64,000 bases of DNA from Pelagibacteraceae bacterium AG-470-G21 (GTDB lineage: Bacteria > Pseudomonadota > Alphaproteobacteria > Pelagibacterales > Pelagibacteraceae), in the NCBI GenBank assembly GCA_003211555.1, contig QCSH01000001.1:94445-158444 (forward strand), given 5' to 3'. The notes under the pieces were generated by a model, which was not told where the DNA came from, did no database searches, and saw only the letters and a list, made by a program, of their open reading frames with translations. Of the stretch, positions 21,758 through 31,898 are shown piece by piece; the first letter of the stretch is position 1; every line of letters begins with the position of its first letter. A program made the position numbers and the translations under genes.

Positions 21758-24700
21758 CTTGAACGACTAATTTTTTATTTGAAATAGGATTTTCTAATTT
21801 ATCTAACATTTCTTTTGGACAAACTTGGACAAAGTTATTTATTTCATTTTCAAAATTTTTAATTATTTTTTTTGAGATTAGAGAGTTTGTTTCTAATGCA
21901 TGCAATTGTATTAATTGTTTTAAATGTTCAATCCAAAATTTAGTTTCTGGTGTTTGCCAGACTACACTTTCAGGATTTACTTTTTTATCAAAATGATTTT
22001 CAGGGTCATAAATAAATGCCATACCACCTGTCATACCAGCTCCAAAATTATCACCAATTTCTCCTAATATAACTATGTTTCCTCCTGTCATGTATTCACA
22101 GCCATTTGAGTCACAACCTTCTACTACAGCTGTTGCACCTGAATTTCTAACAGCAAATCTTTCTCCTGCCTGTCCTGCTGCCAACAATTTTCCAGAAGTA
22201 GCTCCATACAAAACTGTGTTTCCAATTATAGTATTTTCATTTGAAATAAGATTGCTTTCATCTTGTAATTTTATCACAATGGTTCCTCCTGAAAGTCCTT
22301 TAGCAACATAATCATTTGCATCACCTTTTAAAATTAATTTTAAACCTTTAATGGCAAAAGCACCAAATGATTGACCTGCTGAACCTTTAAAATTTAATAT
22401 GAGCGAATCTTCAATAAGATTGTTGTTTCCAAATTTTTTATACAAATGATAAGAAATTCTAGTACCCACTGCTCTATCTGTGTTTTGAATTTCAAATTCT
22501 TCTTTTACATTTTCCTTTTTATTTATTTTTTTTTCTATTTCTGGCCATAATTTTTGATCTAAAGTATCTGGGACAGTGTTGATTTCTTGTTTTTCACAAT
22601 ATCTTTTATTTTTTCCAGAATCTGCTTGAACAAAAAGAGGATTTAAATCCAAATCGTCTAAGTTCGGCGAACCTTTGCTTACTTGTCTTAATAAATCAGT
22701 TCTTCCAATTACGTCATTAAGTGATTTGAAACCAAGATCTGCAAGTATTTCTCTGACTTCTTCTGCTATAAATGTGAAAAGGTTTACAATTTTTTCAGGG
22801 GTTCCCGTAAATTTCTCTCTCAACTTGTCATCTTGAGTGCAAACACCAACTGGACATGTATTTGAGTGACATTGTCTAACCATTATACAGCCCATTGCTA
22901 CCAAAGCAGTTGTTGCTACACCAAATTCCTCTGCACCCATCATAGCGGCGATTACAACATCTCTACCTGTTTTTATCCCACCATCTGTTCTAAGAGTCAC
23001 TTGATGTCTTAAGTTGTTCAAAGTCAAGACCTGATTAGCCTCTGTTAAACCCATCTCCCAAGGAACTCCAACATATTTAACACTTGTTTGTGGAGTGGCA
23101 CCTGTACCTCCTGAATGGCCTGAGATTAAAATTATATCTGCTTTAGCTTTTGCAACTCCAGCAGCTATTGTTCCAATTCCTGATGAAGCAACCAATTTAA
23201 CTCCAACTCTAGCTTTTGGATTTATTTGTTTTAAATCATAAATTAACTGGGCCAAATCTTCTATTGAGTAAATATCATGATGTGGCGGAGGTGAAATTAA
23301 AGTAACCCCTGGAGTTGAGTGTCGCAATCTTGCAATTTCATCTGTAACTTTAAAACCTGGTAACTGTCCACCTTCTCCTGGTTTTGCACCTTGTGCAATT
23401 TTAATTTCAATTTCGTTACAATTATTTAAATAATTAATTGTTACTCCAAATCTAGCTGAAGCTATCTGTTTAACTCTAGAATTTGCACTATCTCCATTTT
23501 CCATTATTTTAAATCTTTTTTCGTCTTCTCCACCTTCACCACTACATGAAGCCCCTTTTATTCTATTCATTCCAACTGCAAGAGTTTCGTGCGCTTCCTT
23601 TGATAACGCTCCGTGGGACATGCTTCCGCTTCCAAATCTTTTCAATATATTTGATGCTGGCTCTACACTAGATTTATCTATTGGATTTTTAGATTTAAAA
23701 TCAATTAAATCTCTCAGGCTAATTGGATTTAAATTATATATACCTTTTGTATATTTTTTGTAAATTTCATAAGAACCTTGTCCAACAGCAGTTTGAAGAA
23801 GATGAATAAGCTTACCTTGATATTGATGAGTTTCTCCATTCTTTCTATATCTATAAATACCACCAATAGGTAAAATATTCGAATTATTAAAAAAAGCCTC
23901 TTGATGAATTGTTCTAATTTTCTTTTCTATACCTTTTAAACCTATGCCAGAAATCTTTGATAACATTCCAGGAAAATAATCTTTTACAATTGTTCTGCTT
24001 AATCCTACCGTTTCAAAATTGCATCCACCTCTATAAGAACTTAAAACTGATATTCCCATCTTGGACATGATCTTAAGAAGGCCAAGATTTACAGATTTTA
24101 TGTATCTTGAAACACATTCATCAAATGTGAAATTTCCAAATAATTTTTTGGAATGTCTTTGATAGAGACTATCGAAAGCTAAGTATGGGTTTACGGTAGT
24201 AGCTCCAACTCCAATAAGTGTAGCGAAAGAGTGTGTATCTAGAGCATCACCAGTTTGAACATTTATTGATACATATCCTCTTAAACCCAATTTAACTAAA
24301 TGTGTATTTATCGCTCCAATACATAAAAGCATTGGCATTGGCATCTTATTTTCTGAAATATTTTTATCAGATAAAATTATTTGTTTGATGCCCTCTCTAA
24401 CAGCTTGCTCAGCTTTTGATTTTAGTTGATTAATTGAGCTTTCTAAATCTTCATCTTTATTAAATGTACAATCTAAAACTTTATTGTTGTTTCCAAAAAA
24501 CTTTATAAACCTTTCAAATTGAGCATTTGATAATACTGGACTGTTCAAAACATAGATATTATCTTTTGTAAGTTTACTAAAATCTAAAATATTTCCAAGA
24601 TTTCCAAATCTTGTTTTTAAACTCATAACTTTATTTTCTCTTAAAGAGTCTATAGGTGGGTTAGTAACTTGGCTAAAATTCTGTCTAAAATAGTGATATA

Positions 24701-26246
24701 ACGGTCTATATTTATCTGATAATACTGCCAATGGTGTATCATCACCCATTGATCCTGTTGCTTCTTTAGCATCTTCGGCCATAGGATGTAAGATTAATTC
24801 TAAATCTTCAATGCTATATCCAAAGCAATGTTGAAAATTTCTCAAATTAGAGCCTTCAATCTCTACTTTTTCGTTTTCTGTTTCTAATTTTTTATCGAGA
24901 TCAATAATTTGGTCATTATAATGTTTGTATTCTTTTGAAAGGTAGTTCTTTATTTCATCATTTGAGTATACTTTTCCTTTTTCAACTCTAACCCCTAATA
25001 TTTCTCCCGGACCCAATCTACCCTTTGATACAATTTTTTTTTCATTTAGGTCAATCATTCCTGTTTCGCTCCCAGCAAAAAGAAGTTTGTCTCTTGTGAC
25101 TGTGTACCTGAGAGGTCTTAATCCATTTCTATCAGTTGCAACAATTACCCATTCATTATCTGTTGCAGCAATAGCTGCAGGACCATCCCAAGGTTCCATA
25201 GTGCTATTTAAAAAATTAAATAATTGTTGGTGATCTTTTTTTAACACTTTATTTTTTTTTGACCAAGCATCTGGTATCAACATAAGCTTAGCCAAAGGAG
25301 CTGGTTGTCCAGAAATATTTAACAATTCAAAAACATTATCGAGTGATGCTGAGTCAGAATTTCCTGCAGGAATAACTGGCTTAAGATTCTCAATATCCTC
25401 GAATGCTGGGCTAAACATTTCCTCTTCATGGACCTTCATCCAATTTATATTTCCTTTAAGAGTGTTTATTTCACCATTATGAGCTATAGATCTAAATGGT
25501 TGAGCTAAATCCCAACTTGGTGCTGTATTTGTAGAGAACCTTTGGTGAAATATTGCATATCTTGATATAAACCTTTCGTCTTTCAAATCTGTATAAAAAT
25601 CTGACAGAGCCTCGGCCAAAAACATGCCTTTATAAATGATTGATTTAGAGCTGAATGAGCATATGTAAAAATTATTTAGTTGGTTCTTAAGAGCTTCTCT
25701 TTCAATTATTCTTCTTGTTTCATATAACTTTTGCTCCAAAAATTTATTAATTACTTTTTTATCATTGTATGTAAATAATACTTGTGTAATTTCTGGTCTT
25801 GTTTGCTCAGCTTTCTCACCTAAAACTGATGCGTTTACTGGAACTTGTCTCCATCCATAAATACTAAAGTTTCTCTTGGTTAATTCACTTTCAACAATAG
25901 TTCTACATTTTTCTTGCGCCTCATAATCGTTTCTAGGTAAAAAAATCATGCCAACACATAACTCTGAATCATCATGTTTGTGACCTGTTATCTCAATTTT
26001 TTCTTCAAAAAAGTCTTTTGGTATTTCTATGTGTATTCCAGCACCATCTCCTGTCTTTCCATCTGCATCAATAGCACCTCTATGCCAAACTGCTTTTAAT
26101 GCATCAATTCCATATTGGACAACTTTTCTTGATTTCAAACCTTCGGTAGACGCTACCAATCCTACACCACATGCATCATGTTCCATCTCTTCTGAATAAA
26201 CGTGATTTTTCTTCAAAATTTTTAAATTTTTATCTCTTAATTTCAT
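21750..26246 (-). CDS. gltB: Glutamate synthase (NADPH) large subunit
   Basis: GltB with GltD makes two glutamates from glutamine and 2-oxoglutarate, the main ammonia-assimilation route with glutamine synthetase. The 1498 residues comprise an N-terminal class II glutaminase domain whose catalytic Cys (Cys26 in HDACGVG) follows a short propeptide, a central domain, the FMN/2-oxoglutarate domain with GGEGGEDEKRF and the Fe-S cysteines in MGCIMVRQCHSNTCPVGVC, and the C-terminal GXGXG beta-helix domain. The length is normal. The ATG at 26246 overlaps the gltD stop by one base. Confidence 0.97.
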   Translation of the reverse strand: MKLRDKNLKILKKNHVYSEEMEHDACGVGLVASTEGLKSRKVVQYGIDALKAVWHRGAIDADGKTGDGAGIHIEIPKDFFEEKIEITGHKHDDSELCVGMIFLPRNDYEAQEKCRTIVESELTKRNFSIYGWRQVPVNASVLGEKAEQTRPEITQVLFTYNDKKVINKFLEQKLYETRRIIEREALKNQLNNFYICSFSSKSIIYKGMFLAEALSDFYTDLKDERFISRYAIFHQRFSTNTAPSWDLAQPFRSIAHNGEINTLKGNINWMKVHEEEMFSPAFEDIENLKPVIPAGNSDSASLDNVFELLNISGQPAPLAKLMLIPDAWSKKNKVLKKDHQQLFNFLNSTMEPWDGPAAIAATDNEWVIVATDRNGLRPLRYTVTRDKLLFAGSETGMIDLNEKKIVSKGRLGPGEILGVRVEKGKVYSNDEIKNYLSKEYKHYNDQIIDLDKKLETENEKVEIEGSNLRNFQHCFGYSIEDLELILHPMAEDAKEATGSMGDDTPLAVLSDKYRPLYHYFRQNFSQVTNPPIDSLRENKVMSLKTRFGNLGNILDFSKLTKDNIYVLNSPVLSNAQFERFIKFFGNNNKVLDCTFNKDEDLESSINQLKSKAEQAVREGIKQIILSDKNISENKMPMPMLLCIGAINTHLVKLGLRGYVSINVQTGDALDTHSFATLIGVGATTVNPYLAFDSLYQRHSKKLFGNFTFDECVSRYIKSVNLGLLKIMSKMGISVLSSYRGGCNFETVGLSRTIVKDYFPGMLSKISGIGLKGIEKKIRTIHQEAFFNNSNILPIGGIYRYRKNGETHQYQGKLIHLLQTAVGQGSYEIYKKYTKGIYNLNPISLRDLIDFKSKNPIDKSSVEPASNILKRFGSGSMSHGALSKEAHETLAVGMNRIKGASCSGEGGEDEKRFKIMENGDSANSRVKQIASARFGVTINYLNNCNEIEIKIAQGAKPGEGGQLPGFKVTDEIARLRHSTPGVTLISPPPHHDIYSIEDLAQLIYDLKQINPKARVGVKLVASSGIGTIAAGVAKAKADIILISGHSGGTGATPQTSVKYVGVPWEMGLTEANQVLTLNNLRHQVTLRTDGGIKTGRDVVIAAMMGAEEFGVATTALVAMGCIMVRQCHSNTCPVGVCTQDDKLREKFTGTPEKIVNLFTFIAEEVREILADLGFKSLNDVIGRTDLLRQVSKGSPNLDDLDLNPLFVQADSGKNKRYCEKQEINTVPDTLDQKLWPEIEKKINKKENVKEEFEIQNTDRAVGTRISYHLYKKFGNNNLIEDSLILNFKGSAGQSFGAFAIKGLKLILKGDANDYVAKGLSGGTIVIKLQDESNLISNENTIIGNTVLYGATSGKLLAAGQAGERFAVRNSGATAVVEGCDSNGCEYMTGGNIVILGEIGDNFGAGMTGGMAFIYDPENHFDKKVNPESVVWQTPETKFWIEHLKQLIQLHALETNSLISKKIIKNFENEINNFVQVCPKEMLDKLENPISNKKLVVQAS

Positions 26247-27679
26247 TATGCAACTTTAAGTTTTTCTTTGCTTTGCAGGTAATTATCAATTGAGGTTGCT
26301 GCATCTCTTCCATCTTTAATTGCCCAAACTACTAGTGAAGCACCTCTAACAATATCGCCTGCAGCAAAAACACCTTCGACACTCGTTTCCATAGTATCAA
26401 AATCTGCTTTTATAGTTCCCCATCTTGAAACTTTTAATTTTTCTTCATTGAATAATTTTGGAAGATCTTCTGGATCAAATCCAAGGGCTTTAATTACTAG
26501 GTCTGCTTTGATTTCAAATTCAGAATTTTCTTTAACAACAGGTTTTCTTCTACCGCTTTCATCCGGCTCACCTAAATCCATTTTATCTACCAATAAGCTA
26601 TTTACCTTGTTTATACCTTTGAACTCTTTTGGATTGCTTAACCATATAAACTCAACACCTTCCTCTTCAGCATTTCCAACTTCCCTTGCTGAGCCTGGCA
26701 TATTTTCTCTATCTCTTCTGTATAAACATTTTACAGATTTAGCATTTTGTCTTACTGATGTTCGCACACAATCCATTGCTGTATCTCCACCACCTATTAC
26801 TACAACGTCTTTACCTTCAGCATTTAAAGTTCCATTGTCAAATAATTCAACTGCATCCCCCAAGCCTTTTTTGTTTGAAGCAGTTAAAAATTCCATTGCA
26901 GGAAAGATATTGCTTAAATCATTACCGGGCAGGTTTACTTCTCTTGCTTTATAAACTCCTGTAGCAATTAATATTGCGTCGTGTTTGTTTCTAAGTTCTG
27001 ATAATGTTGCATCTTTTCCAACTTCAAAATTCTGAACGAATTTTATTCCTCCCTCATTAAGTAACTTAATCCTTCTTTCAACAACATGTTTTTCTAATTT
27101 AAAATTTGGAATACCATAAATAAGCAAGCCTCCAGCTCTATCATATCTATCGTATATGGTAACTTGATAACCTTTTTTTCTTAATTGTTCTCCACAAGCT
27201 AGACCCGCTGGTCCAGATCCAATAATTCCTATACTTTGATTTTTTGAATTTTTTACATCAATTGGTTTAACCCAGCCATTCTCCCATGCTTTTTCAGTGA
27301 TATATTTTTCTATAGATCCTATGGTAACAGTTCCGTGGCCTGATTGTTCAATTACACAGTTTCCTTCACATAATCTGTCCTGCGGACATATTCTTCCACA
27401 AACTTCGGGCATATTATTTGTGCTTTGAGACAAATGATAAGCTTCCTCATATCTTCCTTCTGCTGTTAATTTTAACCAGTCTGGAATATTATTGCTTAAT
27501 GGACAATGTACCTGGCAAAATGGAACCCCGCACTGAGAACACCTACTTGACTGTTCCTTTGCCTTATCTTGAAGAAATTCTTTGTAAATTTCATTAAAAT
27601 CGTCTTTTCTGTCAGTTTTATCTCTTTTAGGTGGATTTTGTTGACCTATATCCACAAATTTTAACATTTTTTCAGTCAT
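26246..27679 (-). CDS. gltD: Glutamate synthase (NADPH) small subunit
   Basis: GltD supplies electrons from NADPH through FAD and Fe-S clusters to GltB. The 477 residues have N-terminal Cys-rich clusters (RCSQCGVPFCQVHCP and CGRICPQDRLCEGNC), the FAD GXGXXG in IGIIGSGPAGLACGEQL, and the NADPH site in VVVIGGGDTAMDCVR, with the C-terminal GVFAAGDIVRGASLVV. It is first in the gltDB operon. The 178 bases between it and uppP hold the divergent promoters, but no convincing -35/-10 pair or riboswitch was recognised. Confidence 0.97.
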   Translation of the reverse strand: MTEKMLKFVDIGQQNPPKRDKTDRKDDFNEIYKEFLQDKAKEQSSRCSQCGVPFCQVHCPLSNNIPDWLKLTAEGRYEEAYHLSQSTNNMPEVCGRICPQDRLCEGNCVIEQSGHGTVTIGSIEKYITEKAWENGWVKPIDVKNSKNQSIGIIGSGPAGLACGEQLRKKGYQVTIYDRYDRAGGLLIYGIPNFKLEKHVVERRIKLLNEGGIKFVQNFEVGKDATLSELRNKHDAILIATGVYKAREVNLPGNDLSNIFPAMEFLTASNKKGLGDAVELFDNGTLNAEGKDVVVIGGGDTAMDCVRTSVRQNAKSVKCLYRRDRENMPGSAREVGNAEEEGVEFIWLSNPKEFKGINKVNSLLVDKMDLGEPDESGRRKPVVKENSEFEIKADLVIKALGFDPEDLPKLFNEEKLKVSRWGTIKADFDTMETSVEGVFAAGDIVRGASLVVWAIKDGRDAATSIDNYLQSKEKLKVA

Positions 27680-27857
27680 GGAGGTCGATATATATCCGAT
27701 TAAAATTAAATAATAAAGAAATACAAGGTCATAATTATTGACATATAAATTAAAAAAAGCAAGTTAAATAGGGAATTTTTCATAATTCGCATAGATGATA
27801 TGCAAATATGTAATTGCTTTATTTTGGTTACATTTTCATTATGAATTAACGCTTTTT

Positions 27858-28625
27858 ATGATTTCAAAATATATCGAAACTCTAATTTTAGCAATAATCC
27901 AAGGGATTTCAGAATTTACCCCTGTAAGTTCATCTGCGCATTTAATAATTGTATCAAAAATCAGTGACTTTGAATTAGGCAACCTTCAATTGGATATAAG
28001 TCTGCATTTAGGGTCATTGCTAGCAATAATTATATTTTTTAGGAAAGATTTGTTAGATATCATTAATAATAAAAATATTTTTTTACTTATTATTTTTGGA
28101 TCCATACCCTTAGTCATTGTTGGTTATATTTTTTACACAACAAATTTAATTGATCAATTTAGAAATTTAAAAATTATTGCATGGACAACTTTAACTTTTG
28201 GAATTTTATTATATTTTTCAGATAAAATTGAATTAAAAAAAAAAATTTCATCAGATTTAAATATTAAAAGTATTATTATAATTGGAGTATTTCAAATTTT
28301 TGCTATTATTCCTGGAGTTAGTAGATCTGGCATAGTAATTACTGCTTCGAGATTTTTGAAATTTGATAGAGTTGAGTCTTCAAAAATAGCATTTTATTTA
28401 TCAATACCAGCTTTAGCTGGAGCAAGTTTTTTAGGAATTAATGATGCATTTAACGATCAATTAAGTTTAGATTCAATATTTATTTTTTCTACATTATTTT
28501 CTTTTTTATTCTCTTATATTACAATTAAATATTTTCTTATTTACGTAAAAATGTTCAGTTTAAACTTTTTCGTAATTTATAGATTAATTTTAAGTCTTAT
28601 TCTTTTCTTGATAATATACTTATAA
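27858..28625 (+). CDS. uppP: Undecaprenyl-diphosphatase
   Basis: UppP (BacA) recycles undecaprenyl pyrophosphate to the monophosphate carrier for peptidoglycan and polysaccharide synthesis, in the inner membrane. The 255-residue protein is almost wholly hydrophobic, with the two family motifs: QGISEFTPVSSSAHL near residues 15-29 and PGVSRSG with the catalytic Arg near two thirds of the length. I chose ATG 27858 because it gives the standard N-terminus; the frame is open from 27795, but that upstream stretch has no family match. Its 3' end overlaps the convergent DMT gene by six bases. Confidence 0.94.
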   Translation: MISKYIETLILAIIQGISEFTPVSSSAHLIIVSKISDFELGNLQLDISLHLGSLLAIIIFFRKDLLDIINNKNIFLLIIFGSIPLVIVGYIFYTTNLIDQFRNLKIIAWTTLTFGILLYFSDKIELKKKISSDLNIKSIIIIGVFQIFAIIPGVSRSGIVITASRFLKFDRVESSKIAFYLSIPALAGASFLGINDAFNDQLSLDSIFIFSTLFSFLFSYITIKYFLIYVKMFSLNFFVIYRLILSLILFLIIYL

Positions 28626-29507
28626 TTTTTTTGTTGTTGGAGAAACTTGAGAAAATATAACTGCAATAAGTATTAGTATACATCCAATAATATTATTGAT
28701 ATTCAAAATTTGACTTAGTATAACCCATCCTGCAATAGTAGCAAATACTCCCTCTAATGAATAAATTATTGCAGCTGGTGTTTCTTCAATATTCTTTTGG
28801 GCAAACATTTGCAAAGTAAAGGCAATCCCACCTGATAGTACACCTGCATACAGTATTGAACTGTATTCCATTAAGATTTTTGTTATTACTATTTCCTCCA
28901 AAAAAGAGGCGAAAAATATTGAAAGAGTAAAAACAAGAGCAGCCTGTAATGCTGCATAAAAGATTGGTATGTTAAATTTTTCCATAAATTTTCCAGCAAA
29001 AATTATATGCAAAGCCCAAAATAATGAGCATAGAATAACAAGAGCATCACCAATCATTATTTCTGAGTTTGAAAAATCACTTAAGAGATAAACACCTATT
29101 ATACATAAACCAATAGATGGCCATATGCTCCAATGCACTTTAGATGAATAAATAAAAAATAATAAGATCGGAACCAAAGGAACATAAAAAACAGTAAAGA
29201 AGGCTGCATTTGCTATATTAGTATACTGTAAAGCCGCTTGCTGTAAGTATGTGCCTAAAAATAAAGATATTCCCATTAAAATTAAATACTTAAAAAATAA
29301 TTTTCTATTTGAATTTATCTCTAGTTTAATCTTTCCTCTCTCTAATATTAAAGCGATGGGTAATACAGTTAAAAATCCAACAAAAAATCTTGAGGCGTTA
29401 AATGTCAATGGACCAATATTATCCATACCTGTATCTTGAGCGATAAAAGCAGTACCCCATATAAACGTTGTTATTAGTGCACAAATAAGCGATGAAAATC
29501 TCGACAT
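28620..29507 (-). CDS. EamA/DMT-family transporter
   Basis: The 295-residue protein has about ten hydrophobic helices in two EamA repeats, the second beginning near GDALVILCSLFWALHIIFAGKF. The first helix contains the family's FIWGTAFIAQ. DMT exporters of this kind move amino acids, nucleobases or other small metabolites out of the cell. The cargo is not predictable from sequence. It lies 12 bases downstream of the 2-oxoglutarate oxygenase on the same strand, so the two could share a transcript, and it converges on uppP. Confidence 0.88.
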   Translation of the reverse strand: MSRFSSLICALITTFIWGTAFIAQDTGMDNIGPLTFNASRFFVGFLTVLPIALILERGKIKLEINSNRKLFFKYLILMGISLFLGTYLQQAALQYTNIANAAFFTVFYVPLVPILLFFIYSSKVHWSIWPSIGLCIIGVYLLSDFSNSEIMIGDALVILCSLFWALHIIFAGKFMEKFNIPIFYAALQAALVFTLSIFFASFLEEIVITKILMEYSSILYAGVLSGGIAFTLQMFAQKNIEETPAAIIYSLEGVFATIAGWVILSQILNINNIIGCILILIAVIFSQVSPTTKKL

Positions 29508-29519
29508 TTAATATAAAAT

Positions 29520-30617
29520 TTAATTAATATTGTTAATTCTACAGCAACTATCGAAATCTTCCTTGTTGATATAGCATCCAGCCATTTTTCTTATACCAGA
29601 GAACGCTCCTCTTCCATGCATTACCCTCCAATTATTGAATATTAATAGTTCTCCAGGTTTTAAAATATGTCTCCACTGATATTTTTGATGATTTGCCAAT
29701 GTATCAAATAATTTAATTGCTTTATAAAAATTTATTGTTTTTTGATTAGTATCTCTAAAAGGTGCTCGGTCGTAATTATTAAAACTTATTTGATCAAAAT
29801 TATTTTTATTATTAAGTTTTATTATTGGCCTCTCAGCTTCAAGCCTTACACCATCTCCAATATAAGAACCTTTAACTTTTGTTTTTGTTAGAGTTTTAAA
29901 ATAACTTGTATTTTTTTTTTTAATTTCTTCTGCTAATTTAAATCCGTCCACCATTATAGAATCTCCACCTTTAGCTTTGTATTTACAACAAAGTAATAAT
30001 TGTAAACCTGGAGCATCATTGCTGTATGTTGAGTCAGTGTGTGGTCTTAATTCTTGGTTTGAATATGCGCTGTCTGCTTTTTTATTATTTGACTCAAATG
30101 TCCATAATCCTCCAAATATAGAGTTTCTCACGTATCCAATTTTTTTTGCAATTTTCTTAACAGAATTCAGATCTTTTGAGCAATTTCTTACAACTGCAAA
30201 ACCATATTTATTAATTTTTTTTAATAAATTTTTAAATCCTTTTTTTGTTAAAATATGATTATAGCTCATAAAAATTTGATTTTTTATGTCTGTATTTTTC
30301 CAATAGTAAAGATCCTTTTTGATTTCTTTTTTTTTTAATGAATTCTCTTTTAAAAAATTGTAAGAATATCTAACTGGCTTTATTTCATTTGACCATAATA
30401 TTTCTATATACTTTCCATTTTCTAATATTTTCGCTTTTCTAATTTTAATATTAAGATCTATATTGGCTGTAAAAGTGGTCCTTTGATTTGTTTTAAAATC
30501 CCAATTCTCTTTATTTTTTACATGATCTCTTAACCAAATGTTTGGGAAAGTTTCAAATTTGTTATTTTTGAAAATAAAAGAAGTTTTATTTTTTAAAGTT
30601 TTAAAATCTTTAATCAT
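29520..30617 (-). CDS. Gamma-butyrobetaine hydroxylase-like 2-oxoglutarate dioxygenase
   Basis: The 365-residue protein has an N-terminal DUF971-like domain with the NIWLRDH motif (about 26-32) typical of gamma-butyrobetaine and trimethyllysine hydroxylases, then a TauD-like domain. Iron ligands are visible as His and Asp in LRPHTDSTYS and the distal His in WRVMHGRGAFSG, whose Arg should bind 2-oxoglutarate. The N-terminal metal-binding Cys set of the classical enzymes is not evident. Possible roles are carnitine synthesis or breakdown of methylated amines, both plausible in marine bacteria. It abuts the pyruvate dehydrogenase E2 gene (the same base position ends one and starts the other) and may be co-transcribed. 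Confidence 0.82.
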   Translation of the reverse strand: MIKDFKTLKNKTSFIFKNNKFETFPNIWLRDHVKNKENWDFKTNQRTTFTANIDLNIKIRKAKILENGKYIEILWSNEIKPVRYSYNFLKENSLKKKEIKKDLYYWKNTDIKNQIFMSYNHILTKKGFKNLLKKINKYGFAVVRNCSKDLNSVKKIAKKIGYVRNSIFGGLWTFESNNKKADSAYSNQELRPHTDSTYSNDAPGLQLLLCCKYKAKGGDSIMVDGFKLAEEIKKKNTSYFKTLTKTKVKGSYIGDGVRLEAERPIIKLNNKNNFDQISFNNYDRAPFRDTNQKTINFYKAIKLFDTLANHQKYQWRHILKPGELLIFNNWRVMHGRGAFSGIRKMAGCYINKEDFDSCCRINNIN

Positions 30618-31897
30618 TATTTAGCAAGTTTATAGGCAAAATTTTTACCCAAATTAACTTTTAATTCATTATTAAATCTTGATCCTTCTGCACCATCAAT
30701 AATTCTATGATCATAGGATAAGGATAAAGGCAGCATTGTTCTAGGTTTAAAATCACCATCGATAAACACTGGTTTAACATAGGATCTACCAATACCTAAT
30801 ATTGCTACTTCAGGATAATTGATAATTGGTGAGAAATAAGTTCCTCCAATTCCACCTAGGCTAGTAATTGTTATAGATCCACCATAAAACTCTTTTTTAT
30901 TAATTTTGAGATTTCGACAGTCTTCACTGACTTTTTTTAAGTCTTTGCTAATTTGATCGATATTTTTTTGATTGGCATCCCTTATTTTTGGAACCATAAG
31001 TCCATTTGGAGTGTCAACAGCTATCCCAATATGAAAGTATTTTTTGAAAGTTATTTTACCCTTTTCGATATCATCAATAGAACTATTAAATCTTGGGAAA
31101 TTTTTCAAAGCTTCTACAACAGCTTTTATGATAAATGCCAATGGGGTAATCTTTTTTTTCTCCCCAGTAAAAGTGTCTGTTAAATTTCGCCTAAACTCAT
31201 CTAATTCAGTTATATCTGCCTCATCATAATTAGTGACATGTGGTATTGTTTGCCATGAATTCGTTAAATGAGGAGCAGCAATTTTTTTTATTCTTGGAAT
31301 ATCTTTGATTTCAATCTCTCCAAAATCAGAATGATCATATTCAGATTGCTTAAAAGGTTTGTTTATTTTTTCTTCTTTAGGTTTATCAAAATTAGTTGAA
31401 ACAAATTTTTTTATATCTTCCTCAATAATTCTTCCTGATCTTTGAGACCCTATTACATTATTAATATCAACACCTAATTCTCTTGCAAATTTTCTAGTTT
31501 TTGGACTAGCAAGCGCTTTACTTGATTTAAAAACACTTACTTTATTTTTTTGTAAAGTTTCGTTTGGTTTTGTAATTACAGGATCAGGAGTTTTTTGAAT
31601 AATATTTTCCTTTTGAATTTCTTTTACTTCTTCATCCTTAATTTCCTCTATTTTTTCTTCCTCAGTACCTATTAGAAGTATTAAAGAACCTTCAGAAACT
31701 TTATCTCCGACTTTTAAATTTACTTGCTTAACACTACCAGAGTAAGGTGAAGGAATTTCAACACTTGATTTATCACTTTCAATAGTAATTATTGGATCAT
31801 CCTTATTAATTTTTGAGCCTGTTGATGTTAAAACTTCAATTACTTCAACATCTTTAAAATCACCTATATTTGGAACTAAGACTTCTTTGTCACTCAT
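30617..31897 (-). CDS. aceF: Pyruvate dehydrogenase E2, dihydrolipoamide acetyltransferase
   Basis: E2 transfers the acetyl group from lipoamide to CoA and forms the core of the complex. The 426 residues hold one lipoyl domain (1-78, lipoyl Lys43 in ESDKSSVE), a Lys/Glu-rich linker, the E1/E3-binding domain (LASPKTRKFARELG ... GSGRI-like SQRSGRIIEEDI) and the catalytic domain ending with SLSYDHRIIDGAEG. I start at ATG 31897, one base after the aceE stop; the open frame goes 22 codons further, into aceE, and lacks domain similarity. No E3 (lpd) gene follows. The lipoyl domain closely resembles the one fused to E1 upstream. Confidence 0.94.
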   Translation of the reverse strand: MSDKEVLVPNIGDFKDVEVIEVLTSTGSKINKDDPIITIESDKSSVEIPSPYSGSVKQVNLKVGDKVSEGSLILLIGTEEEKIEEIKDEEVKEIQKENIIQKTPDPVITKPNETLQKNKVSVFKSSKALASPKTRKFARELGVDINNVIGSQRSGRIIEEDIKKFVSTNFDKPKEEKINKPFKQSEYDHSDFGEIEIKDIPRIKKIAAPHLTNSWQTIPHVTNYDEADITELDEFRRNLTDTFTGEKKKITPLAFIIKAVVEALKNFPRFNSSIDDIEKGKITFKKYFHIGIAVDTPNGLMVPKIRDANQKNIDQISKDLKKVSEDCRNLKINKKEFYGGSITITSLGGIGGTYFSPIINYPEVAILGIGRSYVKPVFIDGDFKPRTMLPLSLSYDHRIIDGAEGSRFNNELKVNLGKNFAYKLAK

Positions 31898-31898
31898 T

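Noticed and set aside
27795..27857. Longer N-terminus for UppP
   Set aside because: The extra 21 residues have no family match, and ATG 27858 gives the standard start just before the first membrane span.
27680..27857. Riboswitch or NtrC-type site in the gltD/uppP divergent region
   Set aside because: No known aptamer pattern, paired stems or sigma-54 GG/GC elements were seen.
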